From positions 1-14,085 of the forward strand of contig WUAK01000038.1 of the NCBI GenBank assembly GCA_009827205.1: a stretch of 14,085 bases of DNA. The letters are read 5' to 3'. The notes beneath the pieces are model-generated. The model searched no databases. It was not told the DNA's origin and was given only the letters and a program-made list of their open reading frames with translations. The translations under genes and the position numbers were made by a program. The DNA comes from Phycisphaeraceae bacterium (lineage in GTDB: Bacteria > Planctomycetota > Phycisphaerae > Phycisphaerales > UBA1924). Of this stretch, positions 1 through 7,048 are shown piece by piece; position 1 is the stretch's first letter; the number at the start of each line of letters is the position of its first letter.

Positions 1-115
1 ACAGTATTTAGTCTGCATAAAGACTGGATGCACTCTCTAAATGTTCACATTTCCATAATGTGTTCTTTATAGTTTGTGAAAATCAGTTATATTGTGCTAG
101 ACACCTAAACCTTGT
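1..115. other. AT-rich non-coding stretch downstream of the lys operon
   Basis: No credible gene lies here. The stretch is clearly more AT-rich than the genes to its right. It holds two short inverted repeats: AGTCT (10-14) with AGACT (21-25), and CACATT (46-51) with AATGTG (57-62). Neither is followed by a T-tract on the minus strand, so I do not call a terminator for the lys operon. It may hold the operon's 3' end or a promoter for a gene to the left; the sequence does not decide. Confidence 0.4.
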
Positions 116-2065
116 TTACGACGCACTTAGGATCGCATTTACACAACCTTGATGATCTGTTAACAATTCTCTTGCGACTCGCTCGATGGCACGACTGAGC
201 ACTCGGATCGATTTCGCATACTCATCGAGATCAAGATGCTCACATGGTGTGTGGTCGAGAGCGCTGTCCCCTGGCCCGTAGGCAGCGATCGGACAGTTCC
301 AGATGGGGCCCACGACGTTGAGATCCGCCGTGCCCGTCTTGAGCTTCGGCTTGGGCGTCATCCCTTCCTCTCGTATCGAAGTCATCAGTGACCGGACCAC
401 CGGGTCGTTTCTGTCTGTGGCGTACGCACATTCGCTGCTCGTCAGATCAAGGGACGCATCGCGAGGCAGCATCGACCTGAGCTCACTTTCAAAGTCAACA
501 GGTATAACCTGTAGAGGGAGCCTGAAACTTGTGTGGAGAGTCGCGAATTCCTTGTTTCCATCGGATTCGCTCTGCTGCCCAAGCAGTCTCGCCTGGATCT
601 GTTCGAACACCAATCGCTTCCCACCGTTCAACTTTGAAATGCTCTCCCCGACTCTGTTCCACCACGCATGCGCGAGATCACACGCGTTTTGTGCATCTCC
701 AGCGGAGTGTGCACTTTCAGATACAAATGTCGCGCGGATTGCCACCCTGCCCTTGTAACCAAGCGTGACCCCTTCAGCCCCGCTTGGCTCTCCGATGATG
801 CACGCATCCGGCGAGTACCTGGCAGCGATAGCCCTCGCTCCTCTTGACTCTTCCGCCTCTTCACCGACTGCCCCCGCGACAGTCAGACTAACACCTTCGG
901 GTAACTGGGCTTCCGACGCGGCAATAAGCATCGCGGCAAGCGGCCCTTTGGCATCCACACTCCCTCGCCCGTGCAGCACACCATGTTCGATACGTACAGG
1001 AATATCACCGGACACCGTGTCAATATGACCCAAAAGAATGATGTGAGCCTGAGATGAACTTAGATCCGCACCAGCATGAGCCAACACGCTGCCCTCTTGG
1101 TCGATCTCGCACCTGAGCCCAAGCCTGTTGGCGTGAGTCTCAAACACCCGTACCGCGGCATACTCTGACCCAGAAACACTCGGCGTTGTCACCAAATCAA
1201 CCAAGACACGTACAGATTCACTACAGCCCTGAGTGCTAGGAACAGCGATGGCACCCTGCTCAAAGAGTGTCCCTTGACCCCGTCTGGCACTTTCGATGGC
1301 CCTCTCAGCGCCTGCGGAGCCGATCACGACTCGTGAAACACCGGAACCGATCGCCTCCTCAGCCGCGAGCACTTTGTTTTTCATGCGCCCCTTTGCAGCA
1401 TGCTGAACTACTTCCATGTCACTGCCCGACACGGTTCGTATCAGCGAATCCGGATCATTCACCGTCTCCAGCACACCCGGCACATTTGAGAGCAGTAACA
1501 GCTCGTCGGCTTTGAGCTCAGCCGCCGTCGCCGCGGCCGCGCGGTCCGCATCGACATTGATCGCGATTCCGTCCGGTGTAACTGCTGGGGGAGAGAGAAC
1601 GGGCACCATGCCAGCATCAAGAAGTGAGTTCAAGAAATCGCCGTTGACTTGCTCCACGCGACCGGACAGGTCATCACGGATGATCACCGTTGTTCCCGAG
1701 CTCATATCTCGTATGCCGTCCTCTGGTTGAACAAAACAAATGCCCGCATCAATCCCTCTCAGACCGATCGCGTTGATCCCGAGCTGCCTCAACCGCTCGA
1801 CAACAGCCTTGTTGATCTTCCCGCAGTAGACCATCTCAAAGATTTCGAGTGTGCGCCTATCTGTTCTGCGCGAAACACGGCCCCCGCTGCTCTTGATGGT
1901 CCGCGTTGGGTGACCCAACGCGTCAGATAGCTCGTTTGTTTCATGTGAGCCACCGTGCACAACGACGATGCGTTCACCTTGGCGCACGAGTCCTGCAACC
2001 TCCTCCATGAGCGCAAGCGGATCTATACCTTCTCCACCCCCGATCTTGATCACGATGGTCGACAT
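116..2065 (-). CDS. lysZ/lysK: Fused [LysW]-aminoadipate kinase / [LysW]-lysine hydrolase (LysZ-LysK)
   Basis: This 649-residue protein joins two enzymes of the LysW pathway that are normally separate. Residues 1-270 are an amino acid kinase of the ArgB/LysZ family: KIGG near the N-terminus, VVVHGGS at 34-40, VNGDFLNSLL at 140-149, NVDADRAA at 170-177 and KGRMKNK at 225-231. It should phosphorylate the side-chain carboxylate of the LysW-bound substrate. Residues 283-635 are an M20 zinc peptidase like LysK, which cuts the product from LysW. Its expected metal ligands and catalytic glutamate are visible: H347 and D349 (GHIDTV), D371 (VDAKGP), E402-E403 (GEE), E426 (GEPS) and H610. A GTG at 2068 precedes the ATG at 2065. 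I prefer the ATG because AGGAAG sits five bases upstream. The start is 12 bases after the lysY stop, so the two are co-transcribed. Aminoadipate/lysine versus glutamate/ornithine specificity cannot be read directly. Confidence 0.9.
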   Translation of the reverse strand: MSTIVIKIGGGEGIDPLALMEEVAGLVRQGERIVVVHGGSHETNELSDALGHPTRTIKSSGGRVSRRTDRRTLEIFEMVYCGKINKAVVERLRQLGINAIGLRGIDAGICFVQPEDGIRDMSSGTTVIIRDDLSGRVEQVNGDFLNSLLDAGMVPVLSPPAVTPDGIAINVDADRAAAATAAELKADELLLLSNVPGVLETVNDPDSLIRTVSGSDMEVVQHAAKGRMKNKVLAAEEAIGSGVSRVVIGSAGAERAIESARRGQGTLFEQGAIAVPSTQGCSESVRVLVDLVTTPSVSGSEYAAVRVFETHANRLGLRCEIDQEGSVLAHAGADLSSSQAHIILLGHIDTVSGDIPVRIEHGVLHGRGSVDAKGPLAAMLIAASEAQLPEGVSLTVAGAVGEEAEESRGARAIAARYSPDACIIGEPSGAEGVTLGYKGRVAIRATFVSESAHSAGDAQNACDLAHAWWNRVGESISKLNGGKRLVFEQIQARLLGQQSESDGNKEFATLHTSFRLPLQVIPVDFESELRSMLPRDASLDLTSSECAYATDRNDPVVRSLMTSIREEGMTPKPKLKTGTADLNVVGPIWNCPIAAYGPGDSALDHTPCEHLDLDEYAKSIRVLSRAIERVARELLTDHQGCVNAILSAS

Positions 2066-2077
2066 CACTACTTCCTA

Positions 2078-3106
2078 TCAAGCCGGGTGCAGACCCGGAA
2101 AGCCCAGTCCAGATTGTTCTTCCAGCCCGAGAGCTACATTCATTGCCTGCACGGCGGAACCCGCGGCGCCCTTGATGAGGTTGTCGATCGCGCACAGTGC
2201 AACAACTCTTCCTGAACGCTCATCAACCGCGAACCCGACATCCGCATGATTTGATCCCACTACAACACGAGGATCTGGGAACCTGCCGGGCCCTGTTCGA
2301 TCGGCAACGATCCGTACAAAAGGCTCCTCGCCGTAAGCCTCGCGGTACAGCTTCCAGAGATCTCTTGTTGTTACCGCCTCTTTGGGTTCGACGTGGGCGG
2401 TGCACAGCACACCCCGGACCATGTCGATGGCGGTCACCGTTGCATCGAGATCGATCGGCCCAAGCGACTGGATCACCTCTGCGATATGCCTGTGCCCATG
2501 CGGGCTGTACGTCCTCGCAGCCCTTGCGCGCACCGCGTGGTTCGAACCAGCCGCGGGTTCAGCACCCGATTCAGACGACCCAACCTTGATGTCAGCAATA
2601 ACACGCTCGATGAGCCCAGCCCTTGCCAATGGCAAGAGCGCAAGCATCATCGCCGTGGCGTTGCACCCTACTCCCGATATAAGTGATGCACCCCGAATCA
2701 AGTCACGCGACACCTCAGGCAATCCATACACAGCGTGAGTAAGAGCCTCGGGTGCCGGGTGTTCACCACCATACCAATGCTCATAACTCACAGGATCGTG
2801 CAAGCGAAAGTCCGCAGATAGGTCGATCACGGTCTTCCCGACACCTCGCCAACGATCGATTTCAGCAGCAGCCTTCCCATGAGGCATGCACAGAAACAGC
2901 ACATCACAAGCCTCGATCTCTTCGGATGCACAAAACAGCCGATCGATATGACCACGGAGGTTCGGGTGTGATGAGTGCAGGGGCTTTCCTACGCTTTTGC
3001 GTGAGGATACCTGCCCGATCTCGACCATCGGATGCCCCACCAGCAGCCGCAACAGCTCTCCCCCGGTGAATCCTGTCCCGCCGATAAGGGAAGCCGTCAG
3101 CGTCAT
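2078..3106 (-). CDS. lysY: [LysW]-aminoadipate/glutamate phosphate reductase (LysY/ArgC family)
   Basis: This 342-residue protein belongs to the N-acetyl-gamma-glutamyl-phosphate reductase family in its LysW-dependent form. It reduces the acyl phosphate made by LysZ to a semialdehyde using NAD(P)H. The N-terminal dinucleotide-binding loop is GGTGFTGGELLRLL (9-22). The catalytic cysteine is C148 in SGVGCNAT, and a histidine-rich segment SPHGHRH (201-207) fits the family active site. The frame is open further upstream to 3241, but the ATG at 3106 is right: it overlaps the lysX stop in an ATGA, and AGGAGAG lies just upstream inside lysX. The overlap implies translational coupling. The length is normal for the family. 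LysY and ArgC forms are hard to separate by eye; the adjacent lysW and lysX make the LysW-bound substrate likely. Confidence 0.9.
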   Translation of the reverse strand: MTLTASLIGGTGFTGGELLRLLVGHPMVEIGQVSSRKSVGKPLHSSHPNLRGHIDRLFCASEEIEACDVLFLCMPHGKAAAEIDRWRGVGKTVIDLSADFRLHDPVSYEHWYGGEHPAPEALTHAVYGLPEVSRDLIRGASLISGVGCNATAMMLALLPLARAGLIERVIADIKVGSSESGAEPAAGSNHAVRARAARTYSPHGHRHIAEVIQSLGPIDLDATVTAIDMVRGVLCTAHVEPKEAVTTRDLWKLYREAYGEEPFVRIVADRTGPGRFPDPRVVVGSNHADVGFAVDERSGRVVALCAIDNLIKGAAGSAVQAMNVALGLEEQSGLGFPGLHPA

Positions 3107-3960
3107 GCCCGCTCTCCTGCGCCGATCGCAAGGGTGTGCCTCGCGAGGATCCCGGGGATATTGACACCCGTGACTTCGATGCTGTTGCGGAACTCCATCG
3201 AGTGGTTGATCTCGTTGACGAGCAGCCCACGCACGGGGCATTCCAGCAGATCAACCGCGACCGCGTCACCACCGACAACCTCCGCGGCTTGCACGGAGAT
3301 CTCTCGGATCTCGTGGCTGATCTCGATTCCCTCTGTGCGAGCACCGCGAGCGGTGTTGGTCACCCAGTGCTCGCTGTATCTCGCGATGGCAGCTACCGGT
3401 TCGCCCCCGATCACAAACACTCGTAGGTCACGCCCGCGCTTCTCGATATGTTCCTGTGCATAGACGACCGTGTGATTGACTGAGCCGAGCGTATCTCGGT
3501 GTTCGAGGACTGCTTCGGCTGCGTCGCGATCGTTCACCCTCGCGATCAGCCTTCCCCATGACCCGATCGAAGGCTTGAGAACGGACGGGTATCCGAGCTG
3601 CTCGATGCCCCTCAGTCCCGCCTCGGGGCTGGTGGCGACGCGCATGTAAGGGATAGGCACGCACGCCGCCACCAATGCCGCCGAGGTCGAGAGCTTGTCG
3701 GCACAGAGTTCGATCGTCGCCAGAGGGTTGACGCACCGAACACCGAAGCTCTCCATCAATCTTGCAACAACCCGCGAACTTGTCAGACTCACGCTCCGTT
3801 CGACCACGACATCGAAACGAGACCACTCGCCCGGATCGTGCGGATCAAAGACCGCCTGCCTGAGATCAATCGGGGTGACTTTCGCGCCCAAGGACTCGTA
3901 CTCATCGAGCAAAAGCCGTTCTTCCGTGCGGAGCCTCGTGTAGGTCATGGCGATACGCAT
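3103..3960 (-). CDS. lysX: LysW-amino acid ligase (LysX/ArgX, RimK-like ATP-grasp)
   Basis: This 285-residue ATP-grasp ligase attaches the alpha-amino group of aminoadipate (or glutamate) to the gamma-carboxylate of LysW's C-terminal glutamate, protecting it for the later steps. Family segments are visible along its length: DKLSTSAAL near residue 88, YPSVLKPSIGSWGRL near 123, the KRGRDLRVFVIGGEP segment, HWVTNTARGA, and the C-terminal VNEINHSMEFRNS. These closely resemble my recollection of Thermus LysX. The ATG at 3960 has GGAGGAG about seven bases upstream, 23 bases after the lysW stop. Its own stop overlaps the lysY start by four bases. Substrate choice between the LysX and ArgX types is not settled. 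The lysine-rich leader upstream of the operon hints at lysine. Confidence 0.93.
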   Translation of the reverse strand: MRIAMTYTRLRTEERLLLDEYESLGAKVTPIDLRQAVFDPHDPGEWSRFDVVVERSVSLTSSRVVARLMESFGVRCVNPLATIELCADKLSTSAALVAACVPIPYMRVATSPEAGLRGIEQLGYPSVLKPSIGSWGRLIARVNDRDAAEAVLEHRDTLGSVNHTVVYAQEHIEKRGRDLRVFVIGGEPVAAIARYSEHWVTNTARGARTEGIEISHEIREISVQAAEVVGGDAVAVDLLECPVRGLLVNEINHSMEFRNSIEVTGVNIPGILARHTLAIGAGERA

Positions 3961-3983
3961 GAGTCATCTCCTCCATCAGGCGA

Positions 3984-4169
3984 TTACTCGCCCCAGTCTT
4001 CTTCAATCTCGGGCGCAACCTCAAGCGTCAGCGGACTGAGGCACGTGACCTCGAGCTCTACGCCGCAATCTGGGCAGCGGCACACCTGCCCGCTCAGCGG
4101 TTCTCGTCCGAATCCCACCGATGCGTCGCACTCGGGGCATGCCGCTTGGGCGGTGATGGTGTCTGACAT
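3984..4169 (-). CDS. lysW: Amino-group carrier protein LysW
   Basis: This small acidic protein of 61 residues carries the pathway intermediate. It has the two defining traits of LysW: a zinc ribbon with CPEC (11-14) and CRCPDC (30-35), and the C-terminal EIEEDWGE, whose last glutamate is the attachment point for the substrate. There is one extra cysteine (C30) two residues before the usual second pair. The start at 4169 is well supported by AAGGAG six bases upstream. It is the first gene of the lysW-lysX-lysY-lysZ/lysK operon, so production of the carrier and all the enzymes depends on reading through the terminator-like hairpin just upstream (4209-4242). Confidence 0.95.
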   Translation of the reverse strand: MSDTITAQAACPECDASVGFGREPLSGQVCRCPDCGVELEVTCLSPLTLEVAPEIEEDWGE

Positions 4170-4208
4170 GGCTATCTCCTTGAGTTCTGTGTGATTCTGG
4201 TGATGTGT

Positions 4209-4242
4209 AAAAACAACAAACCCCCGGGAGCGTCCGGGGGTT
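4209..4242 (-). terminator. Intrinsic terminator in the lysW leader (candidate attenuator)
   Basis: On the minus strand AACCCCCGG pairs perfectly with CCGGGGGTT (9 bp, arms 4234-4242 and 4219-4227) around a six-base loop, followed by TTTGTTGTTTTT. This is a strong Rho-independent terminator. It lies about 40 bases before the lysW start and about 31 bases after the stop of the small leader ORF. The remaining space shows no good promoter, so lysW transcription probably has to pass through it. That makes regulated attenuation more likely than simple termination of an upstream gene. Confidence 0.8.
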
Positions 4243-4319
4243 CAACTGAGATCCTGCTTCGGTCGTTTGAGTGTTAGTCGCCCGCACCGATACAAGCCGC
4301 AATCATCGCCCGGACGCTC
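4228..4319 (-). promoter_or_regulatory. Candidate antiterminator pairing in the lysW leader
   Basis: The minus-strand segment GAGCGTCCGGG (4309-4319), inside the leader ORF at codons 18-22, is perfectly complementary over 11 bases to CCCGGACGCTC (4228-4238). The latter is the loop plus five bases of the terminator 5' arm. After one mismatch, three more pairs can form (4321-4323 with 4224-4226). This pairing and the terminator hairpin exclude each other, as expected of an attenuator. A local hairpin GGCGC/GCGTC (4323-4327 with 4313-4317, one G-U pair) could hide the antiterminator segment. The structures are read by eye; no folding energies were computed. Confidence 0.6.
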
Positions 4320-4372
4320 TCGGCGCCTTTGGCTTTCGATTTACCGGCTTTTTTCGTCGATGCGTTCAGCAT
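4274..4372 (-). CDS. Candidate lysine-rich leader peptide of the lys operon
   Basis: This 32-codon ORF begins MLNASTKKAGKSKAKG and ends in TAA. Five of its first 15 codons are lysine, all AAA, including a tandem pair at codons 7-8; after codon 15 there is none. It lies between a candidate promoter and the terminator preceding lysW. The last lysine codon ends eight bases before the antiterminator segment. The layout matches amino acid biosynthesis leader peptides (trp, his, ilv type), where a ribosome stalled at scarce-amino-acid codons changes the RNA fold. No Shine-Dalgarno sequence precedes the ATG. With the promoter proposed here the message would be nearly leaderless. It could instead be a small basic protein unrelated to control. 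The antiterminator complementarity is the main argument for the leader reading. Confidence 0.55.
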   Translation of the reverse strand: MLNASTKKAGKSKAKGAESVRAMIAACIGAGD

Positions 4373-4382
4373 GATGCGGTCA

Positions 4383-4410
4383 ACTGTACCTACGTATCTG
4401 GCTCAGTCAA
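4383..4410 (-). promoter_or_regulatory. Candidate sigma70-type promoter of the lys operon
   Basis: On the minus strand TTGACT (4405-4410, five of six matches to consensus) and TACAGT (4383-4388, four of six) are 16 bases apart. Transcription would start near 4376, only a few bases before the leader ATG at 4372. It lies in the 144-base gap between the leader ORF and the divergent K+ channel gene. The -10 box is weak. Confidence 0.35.
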
Positions 4411-4516
4411 GATCATCGGAGATCGATCTTAGTCGGCTTGAGCAATCGCTCCCAGCTTCATCAACGCCCCCGAGATGAGCGTGCCGATACCTCTCTTAGA
4501 GAAAGCGGAGTTCATT

Positions 4517-5380
4517 ATGCCGAATGACGACAACCCTCCCCCTCAGGTTGCCCCTTGGCGCGACAAGCTTCACGAGATCATCTTCGAAGCCGATACCCCT
4601 GCCGGCAAAGCCTTCGACATAGCCCTCATCATCGTGATCCTGCTCTCCGTCGCTGTTGTCGTCATCAGCACCATGCCCGAAACGAACGTCGCGCCATATG
4701 ACACGGTTCTGCTCACGCTGGAGTGGGTCTTCACCGCGGTCTTCACGGTGGAGTACATACTCAGACTCATCATCGTCCGCAGACCTGTTCGCTACGCTAC
4801 TTCCTTCTTCGGGATCATCGACCTGCTCTCGATCCTACCGGTCTTCATCGGGCTTATTATCCCAGGTGGTGACAAGCTCCTGGTCGTACGAACACTGCGG
4901 CTGCTCAGAATATTCCGCGTCTTCAAACTGACGAGATATCTCTCAGAAGCCGCGGCACTCAACCACGCGATCCGGTCTAGTCGGCACAAGATCGCAGTCT
5001 TTCTCACGACGGTCCTGATTGTCGTGCTCATCGCGAGCGCAATTATGCATGTGGTAGAGAGCAACGCGGGGAACACGCCGTTCAACTCGATGCCCGAGGC
5101 GATGTACTGGGCCGTGATCACGATGACAACCGTTGGATACGGAGACATAACCCCGATGACTCCGTGGGGCAAAGTCACCACGACTGTGCTCGTACTCGTT
5201 GGCTACTCGCTCATCATTGTGCCCACCGGAATTCTCACTGCGGAGATTACGGGAGTCAGGAAGCCACACGTGAACACGAGGTGCTGCTCGTCCTGCATGC
5301 TCGAAGGGCACCAGCTAGACGCTATCTACTGCCGACGATGTGGCGCCCAACTCGAGCCAGACGGATCAGACGGGAACTGA
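4517..5380 (+). CDS. Voltage-gated potassium channel with C-terminal zinc ribbon
   Basis: This is a 287-residue six-helix cation channel of the inner membrane. The voltage-sensor helix S4 is clear: RTLRLLRIFRVFKLTR carries a positive residue every third position. The pore loop holds the K+ selectivity filter TTVGYGD. After the last helix there is a short cytoplasmic tail with two CxxC pairs (CSSC and CRRC), a probable zinc ribbon; bacterial 'ion transporter' channels with such a tail are known. An ATG at 4475 would add 14 residues but has no ribosome site, while the ATG at 4517 is preceded by GCGGAG at good spacing, so I use the latter. The gene diverges from the lys operon and converges on the cytochrome c gene with only 11 bases between stop codons. 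Confidence 0.9.
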   Translation: MPNDDNPPPQVAPWRDKLHEIIFEADTPAGKAFDIALIIVILLSVAVVVISTMPETNVAPYDTVLLTLEWVFTAVFTVEYILRLIIVRRPVRYATSFFGIIDLLSILPVFIGLIIPGGDKLLVVRTLRLLRIFRVFKLTRYLSEAAALNHAIRSSRHKIAVFLTTVLIVVLIASAIMHVVESNAGNTPFNSMPEAMYWAVITMTTVGYGDITPMTPWGKVTTTVLVLVGYSLIIVPTGILTAEITGVRKPHVNTRCCSSCMLEGHQLDAIYCRRCGAQLEPDGSDGN

Positions 5381-5391
5381 CACAGGCATGC

Positions 5392-6222
5392 TCAGGGTAA
5401 TCCGGCCTCGTTCTCGGAGGACCCATCCTCAGCTTTTGCAGTAGGCAGAACAGCACCGTCTCGGATCCATCGCATCACAGCGAGCACCTCTTCGTCGCTG
5501 AGAACCTCGCCTTCGGGCGGCATGATGTCAAAGTCATCAGCCGGCAGAGATATCCGTCTGAATAGCTCGCTCTGTGCGGGATCCCCTTGCGTCAGAGTGC
5601 CGGCGATACCCTCGGCCGTGTCGAGTCTCAGTCGCCCCTTCTGCTTGCTCGCGCCGTGACAGTCGACGCACCGAGCCTCGAGCATCGCCAGTACAATCTG
5701 TGCATCGCTGCTTTCTGCGGCGCTTTCGATTGACACATTTGACTCACCCGGCCCGAGCAGATTCGCCAGAATCGGCGGTGCATACTTAGACAGGTATGTC
5801 TCTCCGTGCGTCATCGTGCCGCCCATGTGCCCCGTGACAGTCATCAACACGACCGCTATCCCCAAGACGCCTGCACGGAGTATCCCGACCGACCATTTGG
5901 GCGTGAGTGAGATCGATGCACCAACGACAAGTACGGCAGCGAAGGCAATACCAAGCCACCTGTGCCAGAAGAGCAATCCTTCTGCGTATCCACCATCGCC
6001 GGCAAGTAGCCAGCCGGCTAGAGACGAAAGAACAGCGGATGCGGCAGTCATCCATATGAGCAGTCTGCGAGTGTCAGACACATGCTCGGGCCTGGCTTTG
6101 ATCGTCATCATCTCCACTATGATCACTGCTGCGAGCATACCAATGGGAAGGTGCACAAAAAGCGGGTGCAGCCTCCCGATAAATATGATGAAGTCCGCTT
6201 CCGCGAGTGTGCACAGCAACAT
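5392..6222 (-). CDS. DUF2231 membrane protein with planctomycete-type cytochrome c domain
   Basis: This is a 276-residue membrane protein with about four predicted helices (roughly 12-40, 52-74, 84-105, 113-131). The N-terminal RLHPLFVHLPIGML (17-30) is typical of DUF2231, and H19, H24, H87 and H132 could be ligands in or near the membrane. The C-terminal half is outside the membrane and carries a covalent-heme motif CVDCH (185-189). M234 in DIMPPEGE is the likely distal ligand, as in the planctomycete cytochrome c domain (PSCyt1). It probably takes part in periplasmic electron transfer; the partner is unknown. The ATG at 6222 has an AGG seven bases upstream. It may be co-transcribed with the rhodanese gene, 123 bases upstream on the same strand. 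Confidence 0.85.
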   Translation of the reverse strand: MLLCTLAEADFIIFIGRLHPLFVHLPIGMLAAVIIVEMMTIKARPEHVSDTRRLLIWMTAASAVLSSLAGWLLAGDGGYAEGLLFWHRWLGIAFAAVLVVGASISLTPKWSVGILRAGVLGIAVVLMTVTGHMGGTMTHGETYLSKYAPPILANLLGPGESNVSIESAAESSDAQIVLAMLEARCVDCHGASKQKGRLRLDTAEGIAGTLTQGDPAQSELFRRISLPADDFDIMPPEGEVLSDEEVLAVMRWIRDGAVLPTAKAEDGSSENEAGLP

Positions 6223-6345
6223 TCGACAACCTGCCTCTGAATAGAGTCAATACTGATACCGCCAGAGTTCTCTCTGGACGCAGCAATGTACTCTGTTTTC
6301 TACCAGGGCGCTCAGGAAGCGAATACTCAACCTGTCGTGAACTTG
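6223..6345 (-). other. Gap between rhodanese and cytochrome c genes
   Basis: No gene is seen here. A short perfect hairpin CCAGAG/CTCTGG (6262-6267 and 6272-6277, four-base loop) lies downstream of the rhodanese stop but has no T-tract on the minus strand. It may be a 3' end or processing structure; evidence is weak. Confidence 0.25.
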
Positions 6346-6912
6346 TTACACTGCGCAGCTTCGCCTGTTCCAGGGCATGACTGCTAAAAGCTTGGCCATG
6401 CCGCACCAGCCGGTGATTCCCGCGAACATGAGCCCGCACCCGACAAACGCCGATATAGCAAGGAACCATGGAGTTACTGTGATTCCGAGCGCAACGCCCG
6501 TTGCAACCAGAGCACCAGCCGTGATCTGGACCTGCCTCATAATCGGCAGCTTCGGTGCACTTTCTGGACGGACTGTAAGCAGACCCGCGGCTTTCCAGCC
6601 CTCGATTCCACCCGCCATATGAAAGACCGGTTCTGAGTCAACACCAAAGCGTCTCGCGGCCTCGTGTGATCGCTTGCCTGTTCGGCAGTGAAACACGATC
6701 CGCTTGTCAGCGTGCTTCTTCCGCAGTTCAGCAGGATCAAACTTCGAGAGTGGATGCAACTCCGCGTTGCCAATCCTCTCTTCAGCGTGCTCATAATCTT
6801 CTCGGACATCAATGAGAACAGTATCTCCCGCTTCAAGCCACGATTGCAGCAGTTCTGGGGGAACCTCTTTTATGCCCGTGCTTGTTGCAGTTTCTTTTGA
6901 TGCTTGCTCCAT
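6346..6912 (-). CDS. Rhodanese-like sulfurtransferase with YgaP-type membrane tail
   Basis: Residues about 12-115 form a rhodanese domain: VLIDVREDYEHAEERIGNA for the first half and the active-site loop HCRTGKRS with persulfide-forming cysteine C76. The WKAAGLL segment (106-112) closes the domain. The C-terminal 60 residues form two hydrophobic helices ending GITGWCGMAKLLAVMPWN, the DUF2892 tail seen in E. coli YgaP. The protein is therefore anchored in the inner membrane with the rhodanese domain in the cytoplasm, handling sulfane sulfur. The frame is also open from a GTG at 6933. I prefer the ATG at 6912 because it places about 11 residues before the domain, but neither start has a clear ribosome site. 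Its downstream neighbour is the membrane cytochrome c protein, so a shared redox role is possible but not shown. Confidence 0.85.
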   Translation of the reverse strand: MEQASKETATSTGIKEVPPELLQSWLEAGDTVLIDVREDYEHAEERIGNAELHPLSKFDPAELRKKHADKRIVFHCRTGKRSHEAARRFGVDSEPVFHMAGGIEGWKAAGLLTVRPESAPKLPIMRQVQITAGALVATGVALGITVTPWFLAISAFVGCGLMFAGITGWCGMAKLLAVMPWNRRSCAV

Positions 6913-7048
6913 GTGCCATTGTACCCATGACACGTTTCATACAGTCATATGCTCGCAAGCTATTATGTGTACCGTCAAGTCCATTGTGATTGAGTTTACA
7001 CGCCGGTACACTGATACAACGTCCATAAATACCCTTAAGAGGTTAGAC

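Noticed and set aside
303..758. Plus-strand open frame of 151 codons opposite the LysK domain
   Set aside because: It is antisense to a well-supported enzyme domain with intact catalytic residues, and its product matches no family I know.
4209..4242. Hairpin as a simple terminator of an upstream minus-strand gene
   Set aside because: The only minus-strand ORF between it and the divergent K+ channel gene is the 32-codon one, and no good promoter fits between the hairpin and lysW. Attenuation explains the layout better.
4021..4302. 93-codon minus-strand frame overlapping lysW and its leader
   Set aside because: It starts with TTG without a ribosome site, crosses the terminator hairpin and overlaps lysW in another frame; its composition is not protein-like.
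4170..4410. Classical lysine riboswitch (L box)
   Set aside because: The leader is about 200 bases, but I see no five-helix lysine aptamer arrangement or its conserved core, and the region is largely taken up by the small ORF. A covariance-model search would settle it.
6812..7048. 79-residue N-terminal extension of the FG-GAP protein
   Set aside because: It overlaps the rhodanese gene antisense and would bury the signal peptide that starts at 7049 behind a good ribosome site.
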